Assembly: GCA_965230045.1 (NCBI GenBank) | Contig: OZ245940.1 | Coordinates: 2,914,001-2,978,000 of the forward strand | Reading direction: 5' to 3' | Length of the DNA: 64,000 nt | From: G963662905 sp965230045 | Lineage (GTDB): Bacteria > Bacteroidota > Bacteroidia > Bacteroidales > WRLA01 | Shown: positions 58,107 to 64,000 of the stretch, in pieces | How positions within the stretch are numbered: position 1 is the first letter of the stretch | Layout of the letters: each line of letters begins with the position of its first letter | The notes under the pieces: model-generated | What the model was told of the DNA's origin: nothing | Database searches by the model: none | The model's input: only the letters and a program-made list of their open reading frames with translations | Made by a program: the position numbers and the translations under genes

Positions 58107-58525
58107 AAACCCCTGTGGGGATAATGCGGGTTTTGCGGGGAATTGCTCCTGAATTTCGTAAATAGATGGCTTATAAATTGCTTGCTTAAAACCGCTTATC
58201 ATTGTCCCTTAGCTTCCAATCCCTGCTGTGCTCTTACACCTGCCCGAACCTGAAAAACCATAATTCCCTGTGTTTTTTTGGGTAGAAAGCTCTTGATTGA
58301 TTTTCTATAAGCACAAGAAACTATTATCATGCGCATGAAAATATCAAGGCAACAAGAGCTGTTGAAAGAAAGCTGCTTTTGTGCCTTGAGGAAGGTATGT
58401 GTTTGGGATGCCGGACTCGCTAAGCCACGCGTGAGGACACGCGCGGGAACGGGGGGATTTATACTCATGTAAGCACCAAAGACCTTGGGCGGATAAAAAG
58501 TCCGGGAGATTTATTGGACATTTAG

Positions 58526-58555
58526 TTGAAGATTAGAAAAGAATATCTATATTTG
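58526..58555 (+). promoter_or_regulatory. Promoter of the S74-domain gene
   Basis: TTG (58526-58528), exactly 19 bases, TATATTTG (58548-58555), matching the consensus. It lies 17 bases before the ATG at 58572. Confidence 0.7.
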
Positions 58556-58571
58556 TTGGGAAACAAAGAAA

Positions 58572-59465
58572 ATGCATATGAAACCGGCATGCACTTATAC
58601 TAATTTTGTTGAAATAGTGGCAGATACGCAAACACCAGCTTCGGAGAAAGTTCATTACCAGTATTCATGCGCATATCATTTGTGGAACACATATTATAAC
58701 AAAGATGTTTTTTATGTTAGAGGCGATGGATATGTATGGACAAAACAAGGTTTTTTAACTGCATCAGATTCAAGTTTTAAGACAAATATTCAAGATATAA
58801 GTTCTCCATTAGAAAAAATACGAAAACTAAAAGGAGTAAAGTATAATAAGAAATATACTGTACACGAAATAGATACAATTAATGAATCCACAGGAAATAT
58901 AAATATAATTGAGAAGCAAAAACTAGAGCCATTGGAGTATGGTCTAATAGCACAAGAGGTTGAAGAAATAATTCCTGATATTGTACATACTATGCATGAT
59001 TCAACTAAAGCAATTGAGTATACAAATTTAATACCTATCTTAATTGAAGCCATTAAAGAACAGCAAATCCAATTAGAAGCATTACATATTATAATAGAAG
59101 ATCATGAAAAGGAATTAATAAAACTAAATGAATGCTGTAAAAATAATAATTCAAATAAAAAAAGTGCTTCAATGGATGAAGACCAGGATGAACAGAAAGC
59201 AAAATATAATGTTTTGTATCAAAATACACCAAATCCATTTTCTGAGGATACAAAAATTGAATATTGTATATTCCAAAATTTTCAAAGCGCAAAAATTTAT
59301 ATTCATAATTTACAAGGAAATGAGTTAAAAGCATTTAATCTTGACAAATCTGGCCAAAATTATATTACTATTAAAGGTGAACAATTCAAAGAAGGTATGT
59401 ATATTTATACATTGGTCGTTAATGGTGATATAATTGACTCAAAAAGGATGATATTAACGAAATAA
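58572..59465 (+). CDS. Peptidase S74 (intramolecular chaperone) domain protein with sorting domain, probably N-terminally short
   Basis: The 297 residues include an S74 autoprocessing/chaperone domain (about 62-165): SDSSFKTNIQDISSPLEKI with the Ser-x-x-Phe-Lys region, then LEPLEYGLIAQEVEEIIPDIVH. A coiled coil and a type A-like sorting domain follow (YQNTPNPFSEDTKIEY, then KEGMYIYTLVVNG). S74 domains trim and trimerise phage tail spikes and bacterial surface fibres. The first 60 residues have no signal peptide, although the sorting domain needs one, so the 5' part may be lost. Codon usage is AT-richer than in the core genes, suggesting acquired DNA. A lipoprotein gene follows after 7 bases. 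Confidence 0.7.
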   Translation: MHMKPACTYTNFVEIVADTQTPASEKVHYQYSCAYHLWNTYYNKDVFYVRGDGYVWTKQGFLTASDSSFKTNIQDISSPLEKIRKLKGVKYNKKYTVHEIDTINESTGNINIIEKQKLEPLEYGLIAQEVEEIIPDIVHTMHDSTKAIEYTNLIPILIEAIKEQQIQLEALHIIIEDHEKELIKLNECCKNNNSNKKSASMDEDQDEQKAKYNVLYQNTPNPFSEDTKIEYCIFQNFQSAKIYIHNLQGNELKAFNLDKSGQNYITIKGEQFKEGMYIYTLVVNGDIIDSKRMILTK

Positions 59466-59472
59466 AAATAAT

Positions 59473-59943
59473 ATGAAGTCTATTTATCTAGTAACACTTT
59501 TTTTATTATTATTTGGATGTAAAAAAGATGATCCAATTAAACACGATTACAGAGAAAATTACCTTGGGACATTTAAATTTAGTTCAATTAAATCTCATTT
59601 GGTAATGTGCTATGATACAATACCTCCTTGTATTAACGGATGGAAAATTGTTTCAAAAGATTCTTGCTTTTATACCAACAAAATTGAATTAATTGATTCA
59701 AATAAAATTAAAATCGATATTTGGAATGATATTCTGGGGTACGATGTATATGATAATATTATTTCTCAAACATTTTTACCAGTAATCTCAAAAGAAGGGA
59801 TTATATCATTTGTTGATAGTATTAATATTTGGAATATAGAAGGTTATTATATAGGATATGATACTCTAATAATGGAAGTAATATATAGACCCGGAATTGG
59901 TGGCTATGAAACATTTAATATTAAAGGTGTAAGAATAAAATAA
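59473..59943 (+). CDS. Small lipoprotein of unknown function
   Basis: The 156-residue protein has a lipoprotein signal (MKSIYLVTLFLLLFGCKKDD; lipobox LFGC, Cys16). Asp and Lys follow the Cys, a pattern compatible with outer-membrane or surface sorting in this phylum. The rest is beta-rich with three Cys and no known domain. It follows the S74 gene directly and shares its high AT content, so the two are likely co-transcribed and acquired together. Confidence 0.7.
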   Translation: MKSIYLVTLFLLLFGCKKDDPIKHDYRENYLGTFKFSSIKSHLVMCYDTIPPCINGWKIVSKDSCFYTNKIELIDSNKIKIDIWNDILGYDVYDNIISQTFLPVISKEGIISFVDSINIWNIEGYYIGYDTLIMEVIYRPGIGGYETFNIKGVRIK

Positions 59944-60330
59944 TGTACTGGCTATAACAATTAAGCAACGTTTTCCGGCCATAGCCGGAATACCCACGAA
60001 TTACTCGGGGCAGGTGTGCTTTGTGCCTGTCCCGAACCTTCGCGGATTGAAGAGCCTGTCCCGAGCCATTCGAGACCTGTCCCGAGCCATTCGGGAAAAC
60101 CGGTGTACCTATATATTGGGGAATCAATTTTTGCGGTATTTTCTGCCAAATACCTTAAGGGAAGGGAAAACAGGCCATTTTCAGCCGAAAAGCTTTGGTT
60201 TGCAATAATTCAAATGAACGTTTTGTCAAGATATGATGCCTGCCACAGTCCATTTTGTGGGGCTTTGGCATAACCTTATCAGTCCTGCATTGCAGGGGCA
60301 GAAGGAAAACAATAAAGCATGTGCATTTTC

Positions 60331-60564
60331 TCAGCAAGCATCCGGCGCTCTGATTCGCTCATGGAATGATACGGGGATTGATTTTTCCATTTCAAGAGGG
60401 TTTTTCTCACAAAAAATCGCCATCTTGGCTATCTGGCGAAGGTAGTTTTCGTGTGTGGAACGCGAGCGTCCGTTGATTACAAGGCGCTGCATAAACTGCT
60501 CAGCCATTTGGCGAAAGCCTTTCACTTTGAGGCATGCTTCATCCTGGATCGTTCTTTTTTTCAT
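60331..60564 (-). pseudogene. Truncated tyrosine recombinase, copy 1
   Basis: The 77 residues contain a core-binding (SAM-like) domain typical of phage-type integrases: FMQRLVINGRSRSTHENYLR, then QIAKMAIFCEKNPLEME. The frame then leaves the family after residue 57 and stops, so the catalytic Arg-His-Tyr domain is absent. The N-terminus resembles integrases associated with IS91-like elements in Bacteroidota. It occurs in three copies in this region. Confidence 0.65.
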
Positions 60565-60601
60565 CCGATAATTTTTTAATTTTCAAAGGTGGGATGGAAC
60601 C

Positions 60602-60654
60602 GCATGATGAAAAATAATCATTGTCTTGGGTGTTAATGATTATTTTTATCATGC
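60602..60654. repeat. 20-bp hairpin upstream of the recombinase remnant, copy 1
   Basis: GCATGAT(G)AAAAATAATCATT (60602-60622) pairs with AATGATTATTTTTATCATGC (60635-60654) around a 12-base loop. Identical hairpins lie at 62156-62208 and 63731-63783. It could be an element end, an operator or a terminator. Confidence 0.75.
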
Positions 60655-60893
60655 TTGTTTCATAAGATTAAATTTTAAAAGGTTAATAAATAAAACCTTA
60701 TACGTAAGAATCAGATCTTAGGTGAAGCTGCCGACCGGAGGGAGGTTTCGTTCAACAATGTATAAAAATAATAGCCGAGACAGTAGTAAATTCAAGGGTT
60801 GTAGCCCGCTCCAACTTTCTTGTAACTTGACAGGAAAGTGCGACGCAGTCGGCTACTATTATTATACTCACCGTTAGCTGCAACCGAAAAAAA

Positions 60894-60925
60894 TTTGCAT
60901 CACATACCAACAATTGGTATCTTTG
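60894..60925 (+). promoter_or_regulatory. Promoter of parDE, copy 1
   Basis: TTTG (60894-60897), 20 bases, TATCTTTG (60918-60925), 19 bases before the antitoxin ATG. The overlapping CAACAATTG palindrome could serve as a site for autorepression by ParD. Confidence 0.65.
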
Positions 60926-60943
60926 TGAAAAACTATAATAGTT

Positions 60944-61192
60944 ATGGCTAAGAATACATCAATATTATTAGGCGATTATTTTGATAATTTCATTAACAAA
61001 CAGGTAAATACTGGTAAATTCTCATCCGCAAGTGAAGTTGTGAGAGCTGCACTCAGACTTTTTGAATATGAACAATCAAAAAAATCTGAGTTAATTAAAG
61101 AATTAAAAAGAGGTGAAAAATCAGGTTTTGTAAAAGATTTTGACCGTACTGTTTTTCTAAAAAATATCCACGAAAAACACTTATCGGAATAA
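60944..61192 (+). CDS. parD: ParD-family antitoxin, copy 1
   Basis: An 82-residue antitoxin with a ribbon-helix-helix DNA-binding domain (about 1-45: SILLGDYFDNFINKQVNTGKF, then SSASEVVRAALRLFEYE). An unstructured C-terminal tail follows (KELKRGEKSGFVKDFDRTVF) that wraps the toxin. It probably represses its own promoter together with ParE. Its TAA overlaps the ATG of parE by one base (ATAATG arrangement), so the genes are translationally coupled. An identical copy lies at 62498. Confidence 0.9.
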   Translation: MAKNTSILLGDYFDNFINKQVNTGKFSSASEVVRAALRLFEYEQSKKSELIKELKRGEKSGFVKDFDRTVFLKNIHEKHLSE

Positions 61193-61491
61193 TGAAATAT
61201 AAGTTAAGCCTCTTGGCAAGCCAAGACCTAGAAAATATTTGGCTATATACTTTTGAAACATGGTCCATTGAACAAGCTGACAGATATTTCAATTTGATTA
61301 TGGACGAAATAGAATATGTAGCTCAAAAGCCTGAATCTGGATTTGATTTCAGTTCATTAAGGAAAGGATATTATCGTACAAAAATCAAATCACATTTAAT
61401 TTTCTACAAAATCGATAAAAAGAATGATATTGTTGAAATTATCAGAATTTTACACCAACGAATGGATATAGAAAATAGACTAAATGATTAA
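61192..61491 (+). CDS. parE: ParE/RelE-superfamily toxin, copy 1
   Basis: The 99-residue protein has the ParE fold: KYKLSLLASQDLENIWLYTFETWS at the N-terminus, GFDFSSLRKGYYRTKIKSHLIFYKID in the central beta hairpin and IVEIIRILHQRMDIENRL at the end. The pattern RxxxxxSHLIFYxID and RILHxRMD is typical of ParE toxins that poison DNA gyrase. It is encoded directly after its ParD antitoxin and ends 15 bases before the next repeat unit. Confidence 0.9.
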   Translation: MKYKLSLLASQDLENIWLYTFETWSIEQADRYFNLIMDEIEYVAQKPESGFDFSSLRKGYYRTKIKSHLIFYKIDKKNDIVEIIRILHQRMDIENRLND

Positions 61492-61884
61492 TAAATGGCA
61501 GCAGCTAACAATTAAGCAACGTTTTCCGGCCTAAGCCGGAATACCCACGAATTACTCGGGGCAGGTGTGCTTTGTGCCTGTCCCGAACCTTCGCGGATTG
61601 AAGAGCATGTCCCGAGTCCTTCGGAGCTTGTCCCGTGCATCACACGGGAAAAACCGGCTTACAAATATATTGGGGAATCAATTTTTGCGGTATTTTCTGC
61701 CAAATACCTTAAGGGAAGGGAAAACAGGCCATTTTCAGCCGAAAAGCTTTGGTTTGCAATAATTACAAAGGGCGTTTTGTCAATATCTATCGCCATCTAC
61801 AGTCCATTTTGTGGGGCTTTGGCATAACCTTATCAGTCCTGCATTGCAGGGGCAGAAGGAAAACAATAAAGCATGTGCATTTTC

Positions 61885-62118
61885 TCAGCAAGCATCCGGA
61901 GCCCTGATTCGCTCATGGAATGATTCGGGGATTGATTTTTCCATTTCAAGTGGGTTTTTCTCACAAAAAATCGCCATCTTTGCTATCTGGCGAAGGTAGT
62001 TTTCGTGTGTGGAACGCGAGCGTCCGTTGATTACAAGGCGCTGCATAAACTGCTCAGCCATTTGGCGAAAGCCTTTCACTTTGAGGCATGCTTCATCCTG
62101 GATCGTTCTTTTTTTCAT
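61885..62118 (-). pseudogene. Truncated tyrosine recombinase, copy 2
   Basis: Same 77-residue fragment as at 60331, with one residue changed in the C-terminal tail (SIPESF instead of SIPVSF). It has the core-binding domain only and no catalytic domain. All three copies break at the same point, so the truncation came before the duplications. Confidence 0.65.
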
Positions 62119-62447
62119 CCGATAATTTTTTAATTTTCAAAGGTGGGATGGAACCGCATGATGAAAAATAATCATTGTCTTGGGTGTTAATGATTATTTT
62201 TATCATGCTTGTTTCATAAGATTAAATTTTAAAAAGTAAATAAATAAAACCTTATACGTAAGAATCAGATCTTAGGTGAAGCTGCCGACCGGAGGGAGGT
62301 TTCGTTCAACAATGTATAAAAATAATAGCCGAGACAGTAGTAAATTCAAGGGTTGTAGCCCGCTCCAACTTTCTTGTAACTTGACAGGAAAGTGCGACGC
62401 AGTCGGCTACTATTATTATACTCACCGTTAGCTGCAACCGAAAAAAA

Positions 62448-62479
62448 TTTGCATCACATACCAACAATTGGTATCTTTG
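62448..62479 (+). promoter_or_regulatory. Promoter of parDE, copy 2
   Basis: Identical in sequence to the promoter at 60894-60925: TTTG, 20 bases, TATCTTTG. Confidence 0.6.
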
Positions 62480-62497
62480 TGAAAAACTATAATAGTT

Positions 62498-62746
62498 ATG
62501 GCTAAGAATACATCAATATTATTAGGCGATTATTTTGATAATTTCATTAACAAACAGGTAAATACTGGTAAATTCTCATCCGCAAGTGAAGTTGTGAGAG
62601 CTGCACTCAGACTTTTTGAATATGAACAATCAAAAAAATCTGAGTTAATTAAAGAATTAAAAAGAGGTGAAAAATCAGGTTTTGTAAAAGATTTTGACCG
62701 TACTGTTTTTCTAAAAAATATCCACGAAAAACACTTATCGGAATAA
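62498..62746 (+). CDS. parD: ParD-family antitoxin, copy 2
   Basis: The 82 residues are identical to the product at 60944, with the same ribbon-helix-helix domain and toxin-wrapping tail. The promoter, intergenic overlap and flanking repeats are also duplicated. With both copies intact the antitoxin-to-toxin balance should be unchanged, and the two systems would cross-neutralise. Confidence 0.9.
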   Translation: MAKNTSILLGDYFDNFINKQVNTGKFSSASEVVRAALRLFEYEQSKKSELIKELKRGEKSGFVKDFDRTVFLKNIHEKHLSE

Positions 62747-63045
62747 TGAAATATAAGTTAAGCCTCTTGGCAAGCCAAGACCTAGAAAATATTTGGCTAT
62801 ATACTTTTGAAACATGGTCCATTGAACAAGCTGACAGATATTTCAATTTGATTATGGACGAAATAGAATATGTAGCTCAAAAGCCTGAATCTGGATTTGA
62901 TTTCAGTTCATTAAGGAAAGGATATTATCGTACAAAAATCAAATCACATTTAATTTTCTACAAAATCGATAAAAAGAATGATATTGTTGAAATTATCAGA
63001 ATTTTACACCAACGAATGGATATAGAAAATAGACTAAATGATTAA
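62746..63045 (+). CDS. parE: ParE/RelE-superfamily toxin, copy 2
   Basis: The 99 residues are identical to the product at 61192, again overlapping its antitoxin gene by one base. There are no signs of decay in either copy, which indicates that the duplication is recent or kept uniform by gene conversion. Confidence 0.9.
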   Translation: MKYKLSLLASQDLENIWLYTFETWSIEQADRYFNLIMDEIEYVAQKPESGFDFSSLRKGYYRTKIKSHLIFYKIDKKNDIVEIIRILHQRMDIENRLND

Positions 63046-63060
63046 TAAATGGCAGCAGCT

Positions 63061-63822
63061 AACAATTAAGCAACGTTTTCCGGCCTAAGCCGGAATACCC
63101 ACGAATTACTCGGGGCAGGTGTGCTTTGTGCCTGTCCCGAACCTTCGCGGATTGAAGAGCATGTCCCGAGCCATTCGGGACCTGTCCCGAGCCCTTCGGA
63201 GCTTGTCCCGTGCATCACACGGGAAAAACCGGCTTACAAATATATTGGGGAATCAATTTTTGCGGTATTTTCTGCCAAATAGCTTAAGGGAAGGGAAAGC
63301 AGGCCATTTTCAGCCGAAAAGCTTTGGTTTGCAATAATTCAAATGAACGTTTTGTCAAGATATGATAGCATCCACAGTCCATTTTGTGGGGCTTTGGCAT
63401 AACCATATCAGTCCTGCATTGCAGGGGCAGAGGGAAAACAATAAAGCATGTGCATTTTCTCAGCTTGCATCCGGCGCCCTGATACGCTCATGGAATGATT
63501 CGGGGATTGATTTTTCCATTTCAAGAGGGTTTTTCTCACAAAAAATCGCCATCTTGGCTATCTGGCGAAGGTAGTTTTCGTGTGTGGAACGCGAGCGTCC
63601 GTTGATTACAAGGCGCTGCATAAACTGCTCAGCTATTTGGCGAAAGCCTTTCACTTTGAGGCATGCTTCATCCTGGATCGTTCTTTTTTTCATCCGATAA
63701 TTTTTTAATTTTCAAAGGTGGGATGGAACCGCATGATGAAAAATAATCATTGTCTTGGGTGTTAATGATTATTTTTATCATGCTTGTTTCATAAGATTAA
63801 ATTTTATAAGGTTAATAAATGA
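63061..63822 (+). repeat. 1.55 kb tandem repeat, unit 3 (partial)
   Basis: The unit repeats from AACAATTAAGCAACG through the hairpin at 63731-63783. It is then cut at GTTAATAAAT, where copy 4 of the foldback element begins at 63823. The parDE part is missing or lies beyond the insertion. Its short-palindrome stretch is a longer combination of those in units 1 and 2. Confidence 0.88.
63460..63693 (-). pseudogene. Truncated tyrosine recombinase, copy 3
   Basis: Same 77-residue fragment with two changes (FRQIAEQF for FRQMAEQF, and a final Ser). The core-binding domain only; catalytic residues are absent. Base differences between the three copies are few and scattered. Confidence 0.65.
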
Positions 63823-64000
63823 GGTTCTACTAGGAATTTCGTGGGTAACAATAATGTTTGAAAATAATATGGAGATATTTATTAATAAACTATTGATCCC
63901 TAACAGATTCCTCCCTCCCGATAACTATCGGGACAAAGCCTTAATCACTTCGTTTGGCTTTGTTCCGGTCGGAATGACGCTGTTTATTAGGTGTTTAAGG
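63823..64000 (+). repeat. Dispersed foldback repeat, copy 4 (cut by window end)
   Basis: The first 178 bases of the element, in the same orientation as copy 1, starting GGTTCTACTAGGAATTTCGT. It includes the mini-hairpin insertion TCCCGATAACTATCGGGA at about 63915-63932 that is also in copy 3. It directly abuts repeat unit 3. Confidence 0.85.

Larger units (their letters stand above)
59956..61506 (+). repeat. 1.55 kb tandem repeat, unit 1
   Basis: It starts AACAATTAAGCAACG and contains in order: a TTCCGGC/GCCGGAA hairpin; a run of CCTGTCCCGAG(C)CATTCGGGA-type short palindromes; a truncated tyrosine-recombinase start (minus); a 20-bp hairpin; an imperfect AATAATAGCCGA/TCGGCTACTATTATT foldback; CGTTAGCTGC; and parDE. 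Unit 2 begins exactly after GCAGCT. Unit 1 differs from unit 2 by a few substitutions and a net 3-base difference. Confidence 0.9.
61507..63060 (+). repeat. 1.55 kb tandem repeat, unit 2
   Basis: This is a second full unit, offset 1554 bases from unit 1 over the parDE part, where the coded proteins are identical. The short-palindrome stretch at its start differs (CCGAGTCCTTCGGAGCTTGTCCCGTGCATCACACGGGA-type), as do a few bases near 61780-61800. The recent duplication is clear from the otherwise unchanged non-coding DNA. Confidence 0.92.

Noticed and set aside
57996..58202. A 68-residue minus-strand frame across the 11-bp tandem repeats
   Set aside because: Its sequence is generated by the TGGTATAGCGA repeat; nothing supports translation.
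58199..58468. An 89-residue reading frame on the minus strand in the repeat-rich gap
   Set aside because: Low-complexity composition, no domain, and it runs through short palindromes and repeats with no promoter or coupling to a neighbour.
60014..60208. A 64-residue plus-strand frame (also at 61565 and 63119) beginning MCFVPVPNLRG
   Set aside because: It is a translation of the variable CCTGTCCCGAG palindromes and differs in length between the three copies as those change.

Overview
The window comes from a member of the Bacteroidota, most likely an anaerobic or facultatively anaerobic, fermentative Bacteroidia-type organism. The evidence is consistent: several secreted proteins end in the type A sorting domain of the type IX secretion system, promoters fit the phylum's TTTG-N19-TAnnTTTG pattern, Shine-Dalgarno sequences are mostly absent, and the signalling proteins are large PAS/TPR hybrid histidine kinases.

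Layout. 1-6200: the 3' end of typA, an arcC-arcB pair (carbamate kinase, ornithine carbamoyltransferase), a prohibitin-like protein, a cysteine-rich protein resembling HhH glycosylases, a dispersed foldback repeat, hsp20 and yidD. 6200-17700: a surface-protein region with a C13-like cysteine protease gene interrupted by one amber codon, a BNR protein, a TIM-barrel-like secreted protein, two long paralogous BNR/YCF48-like proteins, and four copies of almost the same sorting-domain DNA, two of them detached from any gene. 17700-22900: a tightly overlapping operon of VTC-type polyphosphate polymerase, DUF4956 membrane protein, CotH-like secreted protein, ankyrin/PPP phosphatase and a second CotH-like protein. 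It begins at a near-perfect promoter that predicts a leaderless mRNA. 23000-30400: two large hybrid histidine kinases.

30800-44500 (all minus strand): a hydrogenase locus. The HydC-HydB-HydA electron-bifurcating [FeFe] hydrogenase is followed by a sensory hydrogenase fused to a histidine kinase, two response-regulator proteins, the NADH sensor Rex, the H-cluster maturase HydG and a TM1266-type regulator. A GH13 amylase-like enzyme, a GAF kinase and a small protein follow. Two tandem Rex-type operators overlap the promoter ahead of hydC. The locus therefore appears to link hydrogen production to NADH/NAD ratio and to sensed H2. Both hydrogenase proteins carry Asp where the proton-relay Cys normally sits.

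44600-57100: a possible NMO-like flavoprotein, a TPR histidine kinase, a TPP-riboswitch thiamine salvage operon (methyltransferase, thiM, thiE, thiL, thiD-tenA), a DegT-type aminotransferase, a DUF1338 dioxygenase-like protein and tRNA-Tyr/tRNA-Thr. 57200-64000: a repeat-rich accessory end. It holds a membrane protein, an S74-chaperone surface protein, a lipoprotein and a 1.55 kb unit repeated two and a half times. Each full unit carries a parDE toxin-antitoxin pair, a truncated tyrosine-recombinase start and hairpins. The window closes inside a fourth copy of the foldback element.
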